Positions 42,974 to 52,338 are shown, counted from the first letter of the stretch. The stretch: DNA of 64,000 bases from Bacteroidota bacterium (GCA_030148165.1 JASBTZ010000003.1:186001-250000), one strand, 5' to 3'. Made by a program: numbers and translations. Notes: generated by a model from the sequence alone, not told the origin.

Positions 42974-44032
42974 ATGACCTTATTACTTCTGTTTCTGATA
43001 TTAAGCATTGCTTTCTCTTTCCTGTGCTCTATACTGGAGGCCGTGCTCTTGAGCATCACCCCTTCCTTTATTCGCCAACAAAAAGATAAGAGTCCTGGCC
43101 TTTTCGCCGATCTAAATACCTTTAAGGAGGACATTGACAGACCCTTGTCGGCTATTTTAACCTTAAACACCATAGCACACACGGTTGGAGCCATCGGCGT
43201 GGGTGTCCAGGCGGCTGCTGTTTTCGGAAGTACAGCTGTCAAATTTCTTGGAATATCCATTGCAGCAGAATCTATTGTTGCAGCGCTTATGACTTTGGCC
43301 ATTCTCGTGCTGAGTGAAATCATTCCCAAAACCCTCGGTGCTAACTATTGGAAGAATTTAACCCCGATCACCGTAAAGCTGCTGAAGATCTTGATGTTCA
43401 TTTTAGCTCCGCTGGTATGGATGAGTCAGCTCATCACCAGAAAGATGAAGAACGATAAGGAAAGAAGCGTCTTGAGTCGAGCGGATTTAATGGCCCTGAC
43501 ATTGGCCTCTAAAGAAGAGGGCGCACTGAATCCTTCCGAGACCAATGTTATTCAAAACGTATTGAACTTACCGACGACAGTCATTTTTGACATTATGACG
43601 CCGAGATCTGTGTTATACTCCGTAAAGGAAGATGATCAGTTGAATGATGTTTCTCAAAGTGAACGCTTCAAACAGTTTTCTCGAATTCCGGTATTTGCGA
43701 GCGATAAAGATGAAGTGATAGGAATGGTTTTGAAGTCAGATGTTCTTTGGAAATTAACGGCTAACCAGGGAGACACAACCATTAAGGAGCTGGTAAGACC
43801 TCTAACTACAGTAAAGGAAGACATGTTGTTAGCCGACTTTTTTAAATCGGATTACGTTCGTGACAATCACATGTTTATTGTAGAAGATTCTTATGGAAGC
43901 GTAACCGGTGTGCTCACCTTAGAAGATGTTCTTGAAACCATCCTGGGTTATGAGATCGTCGATGAAACCGATAAAGTGGTCGACATGCAGAGTCTGGCCG
44001 AAAAGCAAAAGAAAGGTCAGGACGATACTTAA
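42974..44032 (+). CDS. CNNM/CorC-type transporter with CBS domains
   Basis: Residues 1-170 form the CNNM (DUF21) membrane domain with about four TM helices, including SILEAVLLSITPSFI and VLSEIIPKTLGANYWKNL. A CBS pair follows (NVLNLPTTVIFDIMTPR, DNHMFIVEDSYGSVTGVLTL then EDVLETILGYEIVDE). The family moves Mg2+ or Na+ or supports copper/cobalt resistance. The CorC-HlyC C-terminal domain is absent, giving 353 residues. The ATG at 42974 is preferred to the in-frame TTG two codons earlier. It marks the return of core genes right of the island. Confidence 0.9.
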   Translation: MTLLLLFLILSIAFSFLCSILEAVLLSITPSFIRQQKDKSPGLFADLNTFKEDIDRPLSAILTLNTIAHTVGAIGVGVQAAAVFGSTAVKFLGISIAAESIVAALMTLAILVLSEIIPKTLGANYWKNLTPITVKLLKILMFILAPLVWMSQLITRKMKNDKERSVLSRADLMALTLASKEEGALNPSETNVIQNVLNLPTTVIFDIMTPRSVLYSVKEDDQLNDVSQSERFKQFSRIPVFASDKDEVIGMVLKSDVLWKLTANQGDTTIKELVRPLTTVKEDMLLADFFKSDYVRDNHMFIVEDSYGSVTGVLTLEDVLETILGYEIVDETDKVVDMQSLAEKQKKGQDDT

Positions 44033-44203
44033 AAACGGTCCTCTCCCCTTTCATTCTTTGGCCGATTGCCTGCTATAATAGCATCGCAGATGTCAATTTA
44101 CACCTATTGAGTTATAGCCTTATGAAGGATACTATCCCACGAATTTAGTGTTCTCATAAATAACTAATTTTATCACCTACTCTTTTCGATAAAACAAATC
44201 AAA

Positions 44204-44977
44204 ATGGCTAAATCTTTTCTCGCGGAATCTCTCGAATTGAATTATTCGGAAGAATCAAATTATTATAATCCGGAGGCCTTCACGGAACTTGTTGAAAGTC
44301 GTCGAAGTTGCAGAGTGTTTACGGATGAGCAAATTCCGGAAGACATTATGAACAAATGCCTGGATTTGGCACTACTCGCTCCGAACTCATCCAATATGCA
44401 GCCCTGGGAATTCTACTGGGTGCGTTCTGAAGATAAAAGAAAGCTGCTAACAGCATATTGCATGGATCAAACTACCGTAAAAACTGCAGCTGAAATGATT
44501 GTTGTCATTGCACGCACAGACACCTGGAAACGAAATTGTCATTTGATGCTTAAAGCATTTGATGAACAGCATGAAAAAGTTCCCGGACCCGCAATTACCT
44601 ACTATAAGAAACTGGCTCCATTGGCATACAGACAAGGGTTCTTAGGATGGTTTGGAATGGTCAAACGGATCGTCTTATCTTTCATAGCGATTAATAAGCC
44701 CATGGTACGACAACCCAAGTCCAAAGCAGACATGCGTGTTTGGGCAAATAAATCTACTGCACTTGCTTGTGAAAATCTAATGCTTGCCTTCCGGGCACAC
44801 GGATACGATACCTGTCCCATTGAAGGATTGGACCAAAGACGGATACGGAAAATGTTGCAATTGCCTTATGGAAAAGCTGAAGTCTGTATGGCTATTAGCG
44901 TTGGAAAACGGGCAAAGAATGGAATCTATGGGCCACGTATCAGGTTCGATAGAAATCTGTTCGTGAAGGAAGTTTAG
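44204..44977 (+). CDS. Nitroreductase-family FMN protein
   Basis: The FMN-binding landmarks are VESRRSCRVFTDEQIPEDIM, APNSSNMQPWEFYWV and GLDQRRIRKMLQLPYGKAEV near the C-terminus. At 257 residues it is slightly longer than a minimal nitroreductase, owing to a middle insert of about 60 residues (PGPAITYYKKLAPLAYRQGF region). It likely uses NAD(P)H to reduce a nitro, quinone or enone substrate. It has its own terminator downstream. Confidence 0.88.
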   Translation: MAKSFLAESLELNYSEESNYYNPEAFTELVESRRSCRVFTDEQIPEDIMNKCLDLALLAPNSSNMQPWEFYWVRSEDKRKLLTAYCMDQTTVKTAAEMIVVIARTDTWKRNCHLMLKAFDEQHEKVPGPAITYYKKLAPLAYRQGFLGWFGMVKRIVLSFIAINKPMVRQPKSKADMRVWANKSTALACENLMLAFRAHGYDTCPIEGLDQRRIRKMLQLPYGKAEVCMAISVGKRAKNGIYGPRIRFDRNLFVKEV

Positions 44978-45062
44978 TTTGTTGATTCAAATGCATGGGG
45001 AGCATTATCATCCTTTCGTGGAACAGGAGGTACATCTGAATAACCAGGATCACCTTATTAAT

Positions 45063-45099
45063 AAACAAAGGCCCTCATTCGAGAGCCTTTGTTTTTTTT
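45063..45099 (+). terminator. Intrinsic terminator after the nitroreductase gene
   Basis: A stem ACAAAGGC / GCCTTTGT with a 12-base loop is followed by eight T residues. The 44978-45062 stretch before it shows no supported gene. Confidence 0.88.
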
Positions 45100-45146
45100 A
45101 TAGCTATTGAACATAAGGCAAGTGCATATGCGCCCTATGCTATGGG

Positions 45147-45773
45147 CTAATAATGATAACGTCCTCTACGCTTCTTCATCCTTTTTACATTTCCCATATG
45201 AATGGAAAACTGGGCATCCGTGATCAAGCCTCTATCATGACGTTCGATAACCAAGGTATTGTAGCGGTTAATTTTATAATCAACTTCGCCAAGTAAAAAA
45301 ACATTTCGTTCCCGAATCATAACGATGGCATCCAGCACATCGATTTGAAGTACAGGGCGATAGGCTTTATGCTTATTCCTCGCCTGCTGAGATCTCCATT
45401 GTCCATAATTCTTAGTTGGATAGTGGAATGGTGAATAGCTAAACATGTACACATGATTTGGATGGCCCTTTTTATACTTGAATTTTGACTGATACTTTTG
45501 GTGAGGTTTAATAGGTCCGGACTTACCCTTACCCTGCATTTTATGTTTGCCACCTTGAGGCTTAAGGTTCTTCTGGCCCTGTACATTACCTTTATTTTTC
45601 TTAGGCTGAAATTTAATCGGCTTATTCCCTTTGGATTTCCCGGTATTTTTTGGTTGTTTAAAAACCTGATTCTTGCCTGGCTTGCCTCCTTGTGTGTTAC
45701 CTTTCTTACCACCTTTCTGCGCGACTAACGCAAAGCTAATCGCTACGGCAACTAATAATATCCAATTTCTCAT
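45147..45773 (-). CDS. Secreted highly basic Lys/Gly/Gln-rich protein
   Basis: After a signal peptide (ends ALVAQ), about 95 residues form a low-complexity, very basic region rich in Lys, Gly, Gln and Pro (KGGKKGNTQGGKPGKNQV). A small folded C-terminal domain follows (LQIDVLDAIVMIRERNVFLL, DYKINRYNTLVIERHDRG). The basic part could bind DNA, anionic polysaccharide or the acidic lipoprotein encoded next door. The gene overlaps the acidic lipoprotein gene by 4 bp. Confidence 0.65.
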   Translation of the reverse strand: MRNWILLVAVAISFALVAQKGGKKGNTQGGKPGKNQVFKQPKNTGKSKGNKPIKFQPKKNKGNVQGQKNLKPQGGKHKMQGKGKSGPIKPHQKYQSKFKYKKGHPNHVYMFSYSPFHYPTKNYGQWRSQQARNKHKAYRPVLQIDVLDAIVMIRERNVFLLGEVDYKINRYNTLVIERHDRGLITDAQFSIHMGNVKRMKKRRGRYHY

Positions 45774-45955
45774 AATGATTCTATTTCTTCTATTAATGAA
45801 TCCAACTCACCATCGAGTTGCTCGATTTCAATATTTTCTTCTTGTACTTGATTTAATTCCTCTTTCGTTTCTTCTAACACAGGAGTCGTTTCATCTACGC
45901 TTTCACCACAAGATGTGATCATAAATAGCGCAGCAATTATTAGAACATGTTTCAT
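45770..45955 (-). CDS. Small acidic lipoprotein
   Basis: A 61-residue protein with lipobox MITSC and a mature part almost entirely acidic (EETKEELNQVQEENIEIEQL), likely one coiled-coil helix. It is the first gene of a two-gene operon; its stop overlaps the start of the basic protein gene. The opposite charges of the two products suggest they bind each other. Confidence 0.7.
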   Translation of the reverse strand: MKHVLIIAALFMITSCGESVDETTPVLEETKEELNQVQEENIEIEQLDGELDSLIEEIESL

Positions 45956-46020
45956 TTCTTATCTGTTTAATTTCTAATAAGGTACAAAAAAATTGAGCAG
46001 ATCGAACATGTCATTCGCCT

Positions 46021-46857
46021 CTACTCCATCCGATATACCTTTTCTGTGGTGCCGTCCGAATAGACATAGATCAAAGTGGTATTGGGACGATTTTCTGTTT
46101 CACGGCCCATCAAGTCTACGATGGAGACTAACTCTTTGGGTTTCTTATTTAATTCGCTCAAGGATAAATTGGCGGTCATTACGCATAAGGAGTCAATTTC
46201 TGAAGTGCTTAAGGCTCTGTCCCAAATGGCAAAATCATCCATACTTCCATCCAGGTAGTAATTTATAGTACCATTCGTAAAGCTGCCTATTCTGCTGTGG
46301 TCGGCTGTGTAAAGAGGTGTTGCACTTGCCGTTCCACTATAACTTCCGGATACATCGATGCAATCCAGATAGATACTCATATCATCAGGACCCCGAATAA
46401 TGCCCACTAGATGATGCCAGGAGTTGTTCGGCACTGTTGCGCTGCTCATAAGCTCGTTCTGACCCAGGGAAAGCACGACTTGTCCCGAAGGAATGACATG
46501 CATGCCATAGGCACTCCATCCGGCAAAGGGGTTGTCCGATGAAAAAATAATGTGCGCTGTATTCCCACCGATGCTGTTGAGATTTACCCAGCACGCAATA
46601 GTGATTGGAAGCGGCACCTTTACTGCGCTATCATTGAAAGGAACAAAAGCATTGCCATTCAGCGTGATGGCGTAATTTGCATTGCCGTTCCTGTCGGTAC
46701 TGAACGTCACTCCTGCATTTGTAGCAACGATCCCTGAAGGAGACATGTCGTCCAGATTATTATCGAATGGGAAATGCGCAATCAAGCCATTAAGAAGTTG
46801 ACCGAATACACTCAGGGTTAATAAAAAGAATGATCCGGTGAGCAGCAGTTTTTTCAT
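46021..46857 (-). CDS. Secreted LamG-domain (lectin-like) protein with T9SS-type tail
   Basis: The signal peptide ends VFGQ. Residues 25-225 form a LamG/concanavalin A-like domain (LIAHFPFDNNLDDMSPSGIV, FVPFNDSAVKVPLPITIACW, IDYLDG replaced by YYLDGSMDDFAIWDRALSTS). The last 30 residues (VDLMGRETENRPNTTLIYVY then SDGTTEKVYR) resemble a short Flavobacteriales export tail. It is probably surface-exposed and may bind glycans. Confidence 0.78.
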   Translation of the reverse strand: MKKLLLTGSFFLLTLSVFGQLLNGLIAHFPFDNNLDDMSPSGIVATNAGVTFSTDRNGNANYAITLNGNAFVPFNDSAVKVPLPITIACWVNLNSIGGNTAHIIFSSDNPFAGWSAYGMHVIPSGQVVLSLGQNELMSSATVPNNSWHHLVGIIRGPDDMSIYLDCIDVSGSYSGTASATPLYTADHSRIGSFTNGTINYYLDGSMDDFAIWDRALSTSEIDSLCVMTANLSLSELNKKPKELVSIVDLMGRETENRPNTTLIYVYSDGTTEKVYRME

Positions 46858-46930
46858 GTGATGAGTGTTTGTAACGAAACTAAAGTTAGGCGCTCGAAGT
46901 GACCGCTATAATGGATTATAATCAAGACGA

Positions 46931-47584
46931 CTACTGATTCTTCTCGTACAGCAGCATGAACGAACCGTTTGTGACAGATTTGGTTTGTGCCGGATCATTT
47001 TGTTTGTACATCGTACAACTGAACGTTCCTCCCATTTTTTGGGTCGGCGAAACTGCTCCGTTTAAAACATTATTCGTTGTCAGAACGAACGAAGAATTCG
47101 CCTGTGATCCGAAACGTGTTGACCAATATTCGTTATTGCTGTCCCAATATGAAATCTCAGGTCCTGCTCCCATCACGCTGTCTTGATAATATACTGTCGG
47201 TACATTAGTCATTGAACTATAGAAGACTGCATTATCATTTTGATAATCACTATAGACATCTACAAGGCCAGAAAATCCAACACGAAGATCTCCATTTAAA
47301 ACTTGTGTAATCGGGCTAATAATTGGATCCTGATCAAATCCAGCGTAATAATAGTTAATCACGATATCATTTATGTAATCGACATCATCAATCCATTGGA
47401 TATATTGACCACATCCGTTATTTGGTTGGTCAGCAGTCCAAACAGTACCATTGAGTGTAGCAGTTATGAAATAAGTACCTTGTGTTTGTTGCGGTTGATT
47501 AGGTTGGCTGTTCTGTTGTTGACATCGTATCCATACTAGACTGATAGCCATCACAATAAAAACTTTTATTATGCTATTCTTCAT
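46931..47584 (-). CDS. Lipoprotein of unknown function
   Basis: The leader ends LVWIRC, a likely lipobox, then a Gln/Pro/Asn-rich linker (QQQNSQPNQPQQTQG). The rest is a beta-rich domain starting TYFITATLNGTVWTADQPNN and ending KSVTNGSFMLLYEKN, a layout common in Bacteroidota surface lipoproteins. No catalytic motif is seen. It is separate from its neighbours by 73 bp or more. Confidence 0.65.
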   Translation of the reverse strand: MKNSIIKVFIVMAISLVWIRCQQQNSQPNQPQQTQGTYFITATLNGTVWTADQPNNGCGQYIQWIDDVDYINDIVINYYYAGFDQDPIISPITQVLNGDLRVGFSGLVDVYSDYQNDNAVFYSSMTNVPTVYYQDSVMGAGPEISYWDSNNEYWSTRFGSQANSSFVLTTNNVLNGAVSPTQKMGGTFSCTMYKQNDPAQTKSVTNGSFMLLYEKNQ

Positions 47585-47633
47585 ATACATGCAATATAGA
47601 ACTTATTAGCTTAATTAAGGCTAAATAGCCAAA

Positions 47634-47661
47634 CAAAAAAGACGTCCCGGAAGAGACGTCT
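47634..47661 (-). terminator. Intrinsic terminator after the coiled-coil lipoprotein gene
   Basis: On the minus strand the stem AGACGTC / GACGTCT with an 8-base loop is followed by six T residues, 29 bases beyond the stop at 47690. Confidence 0.88.
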
Positions 47662-47689
47662 CTGTATTTTAACCCTTAACAGAATCCAA

Positions 47690-48163
47690 CTACTTCTCGT
47701 TATCTTCAGCAAAATTCTTTAAAGCTTCTTTTAATGCTTCCATGTCGTGGTTGAACTCTTCCTTAAATGCTTCGCTTTTCTCAGCTACGTCTTCACTGAA
47801 TTGATTCAAATCTGCTTTGAACTGTTCATTTCTCTTTTTGAGCGTATCCTTCAATTGCGCTAGCTTCTCTTTTTGTTCGGCTAAACTTTTCTGAAGTTTG
47901 GCTCTCTTCTCTTCTACAGCCTCGTTGATTCTGGCTTCGGTTTTCTTAATGTCCTCCTCTACCTCAGTAATCGCTTCATCCGATTCAGCTTTAAAACTTT
48001 CCCAATTATTAGTTGTTTCCGTTTTAAGAGAGTCTAATGCAATTGCTGCGGCATCTTCCACGTTTTCCTGAGCCTCCTCCATTTCCTGTTCAGACGCTTC
48101 GTTGCAACTCATTATAGCGAAGAATAAAATGGTACTACAAAAAATTAAGATTGATGTTCTCAT
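47690..48163 (-). CDS. Coiled-coil lipoprotein
   Basis: A lipobox (AIMSC) is followed by about 135 residues of charged heptad-like helix (EEDIKKTEARINEAVEEKRA, LAQLKDTLKKRNEQFKADLN). The acidic and basic residues alternate, as in a long coiled coil. Such proteins may act as periplasmic spacers or dampers. It is monocistronic with its own terminator. Confidence 0.75.
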   Translation of the reverse strand: MRTSILIFCSTILFFAIMSCNEASEQEMEEAQENVEDAAAIALDSLKTETTNNWESFKAESDEAITEVEEDIKKTEARINEAVEEKRAKLQKSLAEQKEKLAQLKDTLKKRNEQFKADLNQFSEDVAEKSEAFKEEFNHDMEALKEALKNFAEDNEK

Positions 48164-48252
48164 AATAAAATTGTTGTTTTTAGTTCGTATATATAAACTA
48201 ACAATTTTATCCGGAATACAAAACGGAAACCCGTCTAATCTGCTGATTTTAA

Positions 48253-49221
48253 CTATACAAGACTTTCCTCTTTGACGTCCGCCGTCTTCTTTTCAGTCAC
48301 ATCTTCTGCCCCCAGGTGTTTACGGATATATTTGTCTATGGTAACCCTGTTCGGGTTCAGTCTATCTGCTTCTTTCAAAGCTTCTAGAATACTTGGTGGA
48401 TAAGGCTTTGTACCCCAATTGGTGTACATTATATGCATTTGATAGAACTCGTCAAGCATTAATCCGAATTTGGAAACCAACCAGAGAACCCATCTTGGGG
48501 CAGATTTGTATTTGTAATTTGCTACCCCCTTAACTTCCCCGATGATCGTAGCCAACTCTTGTCCTGTAAAGAAATCACTAACCGCTGCCAATTCTCCTCC
48601 AATGTATTTCTCCGGATTTTCAAAGGCTATTTTACACATAGCACCAATATCATCCGTATGCACGAATGGCATCCGTACATCTTTCCCTACCATTCCAGTC
48701 GTTGATTTCTCTCCAACTGGCATAAAAGACATGGTCCCGATCATATCCATAATCGCCATTGGGCGCAAGATCGTATTGGGTACCTCCCGCTCCTGTATGT
48801 AATCTTCAATTTCGAACTTACTCTGGAGGTGGTCCATTATACGCAGTTCATCTCTACCATTAGCTGTAAAAATTGAAGTAAAAACAAGATGCTGAACATT
48901 ATTGGCTAAACAAGCGTTTACAATATTCTTCCCTTGCCGTACTTCTTTTCTGCCATCGCACTTCTTGTAATCCGGTGTGAACGGCATCGTCACACCAAAT
49001 ACACCATATGCACCGTGAAATGCCCTGGTTAGTGAGCTCTCATCATCCAAATCAGCTTTAACCACAATAGCTCCCATACTTTCCAGTTGTTTTGCCTTAG
49101 CACTTCCCGGGTTTCTGCTTAATGCTACTACTTCAAATTTGTCGTCACTTAAAAGTGCGCGTGCTACTCCTCCGCCCTGCTGACCAGTAGCTCCGCATAT
49201 TACTATTCTTCTTTTTTCCAT
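48253..49221 (-). CDS. NmrA/HSCARG-type NAD(P)-binding protein
   Basis: The Rossmann glycine loop is GATGQQGGGVARALL near residue 10, followed by DKFEVVALSRNPGSAKAKQL and VKADLDDESSLTRAFHGAYG. The middle part GVTMPFTPDYKK and LVFTSIFTANGRDEL match atypical short-chain reductases of the NmrA/HSCARG group, often redox sensors. Nothing nearby suggests a substrate. At 322 residues it is full length. Confidence 0.85.
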   Translation of the reverse strand: MEKRRIVICGATGQQGGGVARALLSDDKFEVVALSRNPGSAKAKQLESMGAIVVKADLDDESSLTRAFHGAYGVFGVTMPFTPDYKKCDGRKEVRQGKNIVNACLANNVQHLVFTSIFTANGRDELRIMDHLQSKFEIEDYIQEREVPNTILRPMAIMDMIGTMSFMPVGEKSTTGMVGKDVRMPFVHTDDIGAMCKIAFENPEKYIGGELAAVSDFFTGQELATIIGEVKGVANYKYKSAPRWVLWLVSKFGLMLDEFYQMHIMYTNWGTKPYPPSILEALKEADRLNPNRVTIDKYIRKHLGAEDVTEKKTADVKEESLV

Positions 49222-49434
49222 GATAGTGAGTTATAATGTTACTGCTAATCTACAGTCGTATAGATTATTATAAAATGATGTGTCTCAGATGATTAACTGA
49301 TATAAATCAGCTTGTTTGAATAGCTACAAACAATTCATATCGTTAGATTTTGAAATGCCAAAGTATGCTTACACTCATGTCACTGAATTAATGGGGGAAG
49401 CCAGCATGATTGCGGAATGGAAGTTAAAATTAAT

Positions 49435-50664
49435 CTACCGCTGCTTATGACGAAAGTGCTTCTTCTTACCACCTTTATGGCGCTTATGATTTTGTCCGCC
49501 TCCGGCTTTCTTTTCCCGCCATTGTGGGCCGGCACCAAACTTTTCATCCGGTTGGCTTTTAGGAATCGTTGATTCAATGAGCTGTTCAATTCGCCAGACT
49601 TTAGGAATATCCTTGTCGTTGATGAAAGTTACAGCCTCACCTTTGGTTTGCGCGCGTGCTGTTCTTCCGATACGGTGAACGTAATCTTCTGCTTCTGAAG
49701 GCACGTCGTAATTGACTACCATATTGATATCCTTGATATCGATTCCACGACTCATAACATCGGTGGCCACCAAAATTCGGATCCGCTTAGCCCGGTATTT
49801 GCGAAGTACCTCTTCCCTATCATCCTGCTCCAGATTGGAAGAAAGTCCATCTGCATTCAGACCAGCTCGTTTCAGTTTTCTTACAATAAAGGAAACGGAG
49901 CTCTTTCGCGATGCAAAGACGAGAATACTGGTATAGTCTTCACGTTGTCGAATAAGATCGATCAGCACCTTTAATTTCTGATCGTCGTCGGTGGTCATAA
50001 TTGCTTTCTGTGTAACGCCTTCTGCCGGCTTCGATATTTCCAGACTGATCTCTTTGGGATCCTTTTGAATGCGTTTAGCAAGTGTTCTGATCTTCGGTGG
50101 CATCGTCGCACTAAACATCAAGGTCTGCTTTTCCTGAGGAAGGTATTTAAAGATCATATTCAGATCATCGATGAATCCCATGTCCAGCATACGATCTGCC
50201 TCGTCCAGTACCAGGTGCTTTACCTGATCAAACTTGACATAACCCAGCTTTAAATGCGACAATAGCTTACCCGGTGTCGCGACAATGATATCGCATCCCT
50301 CTGTTAGTGCACGCTTTTGTTCATTCCAGTCCTGCCCTGCTCCACCTCCGTAGATTGCCATGGAGCTCACAGAGATGAAATAGGATAATCCTTGTATCTG
50401 TTGTTCGATCTGAACGGCTAGTTCTCGCGTAGGAACGATAATAAGTGTATTGATCGAAGTGTCCTTCTTACCTGTCAGCTTGTTAAGTATCGGGATAACA
50501 AAAGCTCCTGTTTTTCCCGTCCCTGTCTGTGCACAGGCGATGACATCTTTATTATCTAATATGATTGGTATAGCTTGTTCCTGGATGGGTGTAGCTTCCT
50601 CAAAATTCATATAGGAAAGCGCCTCCAGTAATTGCTCATTAAGTTGTAGTTCTGTGAATTTCAT
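49435..50664 (-). CDS. DEAD-box RNA helicase, RhlE-like
   Basis: All motifs are present: Q motif TPIQEQAIP, Walker A CAQTGTGKT (residues 44-52), VPTREL, TPGKL, VLDEADRMLDMGF, FSATMP, a Ser/Thr motif in RKSSVSF, TDVMSRGIDIKDINMVVNYD and HRIGRTARA. The tail is short and very basic (KRHKGGKKKHFRHKQR), likely RNA binding. Short-tailed RhlE proteins act in ribosome assembly and RNA decay, often at low temperature. It appears monocistronic. Confidence 0.95.
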   Translation of the reverse strand: MKFTELQLNEQLLEALSYMNFEEATPIQEQAIPIILDNKDVIACAQTGTGKTGAFVIPILNKLTGKKDTSINTLIIVPTRELAVQIEQQIQGLSYFISVSSMAIYGGGAGQDWNEQKRALTEGCDIIVATPGKLLSHLKLGYVKFDQVKHLVLDEADRMLDMGFIDDLNMIFKYLPQEKQTLMFSATMPPKIRTLAKRIQKDPKEISLEISKPAEGVTQKAIMTTDDDQKLKVLIDLIRQREDYTSILVFASRKSSVSFIVRKLKRAGLNADGLSSNLEQDDREEVLRKYRAKRIRILVATDVMSRGIDIKDINMVVNYDVPSEAEDYVHRIGRTARAQTKGEAVTFINDKDIPKVWRIEQLIESTIPKSQPDEKFGAGPQWREKKAGGGQNHKRHKGGKKKHFRHKQR

Positions 50665-50747
50665 TGTTGGTGAAGTTAGCTATATAAAATTTAAGAGGTG
50701 AACGGGACCAATGAATATGTGCTTTCAAATAGCTCCTCAACAGCTTT

Positions 50748-51137
50748 TTACCGAAAATAATCGCGCATCGGTACGAAGTAATGATCTTCCCAACCCTGCT
50801 TGTATTTCTCACCATCTCCGGGTTGGAGATTCGAATGTATGATGGTCAGACGGCAACGATCATCGGGTAAGTCTTCTAATTCGATGGTCAAATCAGAATC
50901 TTCCGCAGAATCATCGAATTCAACTGTGCGCCACTTCTGAACGATTTTACGATCAGGGATTAACTCGACATTCGTTCCGGTGATGTAGTCATCCCAGGCA
51001 GTGAACATCTCTCCTGTCTGATCGTAGATTTCGGCATCGCCACCTGTCATTGCAGCGTGTCCATTCGAATCCAACCAATTTGAATAGAGTTGTTCGGCAC
51101 TGGTGTTAAAGGTTTCTTGTACGGTAAACGAATCCAT
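50748..51137 (-). CDS. SRPBCC/AHA1-like domain protein
   Basis: A 129-residue single domain with the helix-grip order: SFTVQETFNTSAEQLYSNWL at the start, FTAWDDYITGTNVELIPD, KIVQKWRTVEFDDS, LTIELEDLPDDRCRLTIIHS and GWEDHYFVPMRDYF at the end. Such AHA1-type proteins bind hydrophobic ligands or assist chaperones. The next gene upstream is 33 bp away and may be co-transcribed. Confidence 0.85.
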   Translation of the reverse strand: MDSFTVQETFNTSAEQLYSNWLDSNGHAAMTGGDAEIYDQTGEMFTAWDDYITGTNVELIPDRKIVQKWRTVEFDDSAEDSDLTIELEDLPDDRCRLTIIHSNLQPGDGEKYKQGWEDHYFVPMRDYFR

Positions 51138-51170
51138 TGTTTTTATTATAATTAAATCTTCTTTAATGAG

Positions 51171-51683
51171 TTAAAGAACCTTCTCGTAAGCTAATCTCTT
51201 ATCACCACTTTCGAGGTATATCACGCCACAATATTGATAACCCATATCTGAAATTAGCTTTTGCATGCCTTTATTCCCTTCATGCGTATCAATTCGCATA
51301 CTCCTGATACCATCGTTGACTAACATTTCTTCACAGGTTTTAAAAATGAACTTCGCCACTCCCGATCCTCTGGATTCTTTCTTTACAGCCAAACGATGAA
51401 TCACACCGTAGACGGAATCCTCAGGAGTAAGCCACTGACCATCTTCTATGACATCGTACGTCTTCTCACCTCTGGTACACAAAACAGTCGTTCCAACTAT
51501 TTCACCCTCATTTGTGTAAACCACATAACTTTCATTTTCGGCAATATCCAATTCAATCTGTTCCACGTTCGGATATCCGTTTTGCCATTGATCAAGGCCC
51601 TGTGAACGCAAGTATTCCTGCGCGTCCTTCACGATAGACATGATTTCGGGAACATCTTTTAATTGGGACAAGCTAAGCTTCAT
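51171..51683 (-). CDS. GNAT-family N-acetyltransferase
   Basis: A 170-residue GNAT fold. Acetyl-CoA loop: HRLAVKKESRGSGVAKFIFK near residue 90 (R-x-x-G-x-G/A). Other parts are SYVVYTNEGEIVGTTVL and MRIDTHEGNKGMQKLISDMG, with the C-terminal strand YCGVIYLESG. The start is usual for the family. The substrate is unknown. Confidence 0.9.
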   Translation of the reverse strand: MKLSLSQLKDVPEIMSIVKDAQEYLRSQGLDQWQNGYPNVEQIELDIAENESYVVYTNEGEIVGTTVLCTRGEKTYDVIEDGQWLTPEDSVYGVIHRLAVKKESRGSGVAKFIFKTCEEMLVNDGIRSMRIDTHEGNKGMQKLISDMGYQYCGVIYLESGDKRLAYEKVL

Positions 51684-51710
51684 GCTCTATTCTCTCAGCC
51701 AATAGCAGGG

Positions 51711-52136
51711 TTAATGAAACACAAGAACAGCCAGCACAACGATGGTGATGCTGAGCAACAAATTAATCTTTCCAACGACAGCTGTTTTCTTTAAATATTC
51801 AGCTGTATTTCCCTTTGCAGCCTTTTTAAGAAAAGAAGTAGCGACTCCAACTGTTCCACCTAAAACAACAAACAAGACTAGCTTTGTAATAAACAAAGGC
51901 ATAGATGTTAATGATGCTAAAAAAGGATGGATCATGGCGAGTCCTGAAAGCAATAATAAAAGGAGACCGATGTGCCCCATTTTCCCTATTATAGACGCTT
52001 TGAGCATAAATTGACCTCCCGCTTCTTTGTCCATTCTTGAGGCAGCGACGCCCAGAAACATAAATCCGAATGCGGTACCCAGCCCCATCGCTAATCCAAT
52101 AAAGTGCACTACAAGTGCTATTTCTCTGACCGTCAT
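51711..52136 (-). CDS. Four-TM membrane protein
   Basis: Four TM helices in 141 residues, with an early FIGLAMGLGTAFGFM segment and charged cytoplasmic turns (SRMDKEAG, LKKAAKGNTAEYLKKTA). A His near residue 12 in VVHFIGLAMG resembles small CopD or DUF2269-like proteins, but this is not certain. Function is unknown. Confidence 0.6.
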   Translation of the reverse strand: MTVREIALVVHFIGLAMGLGTAFGFMFLGVAASRMDKEAGGQFMLKASIIGKMGHIGLLLLLLSGLAMIHPFLASLTSMPLFITKLVLFVVLGGTVGVATSFLKKAAKGNTAEYLKKTAVVGKINLLLSITIVVLAVLVFH

Positions 52137-52161
52137 TGTGGTAATTTTAGGTGAAAGATAG

Positions 52162-52332
52162 TTAATTGCTGAAATCTAATGAATCATGGAGGGGTGTCAT
52201 AGGATACTTTTCTTCCAAATACGTTGTTGCCCTTTTATAACTGATATAGGCATCAACAATGGTAAAGATGACAAAGGCCACAATTAAGCAGTAGAACAAA
52301 ATCTGGTATTTCTTTTTCTTTTGTTTACTCAT
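52162..52332 (-). CDS. Tiny single-TM protein ending SLDFSN
   Basis: A 56-residue frame starting MSKQKKKKYQILFYCLIVAF, with one TM helix (residues 10-29) and a short tail that ends TPLHDSLDFSN. The positively charged start suggests the N-terminus is cytoplasmic. It starts 6 bp after the stop of the next gene and has the same closing motif, D-S-[LM]-[DE]-F-S-[ND], as that neighbour. Confidence 0.65.
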   Translation of the reverse strand: MSKQKKKKYQILFYCLIVAFVIFTIVDAYISYKRATTYLEEKYPMTPLHDSLDFSN

Positions 52333-52338
52333 GTTGGA

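Noticed and set aside
44974-45054. Minus-strand frame of 26 codons with an acidic, Pro-rich look after the nitroreductase gene
   Set aside because: A stop codon directly precedes it and there is no start; no family is recognised.
49355-49450. Plus-strand 31-residue frame near the end of the helicase gene
   Set aside because: It overlaps the helicase coding region, lacks a clear promoter and shows no recognisable motif.
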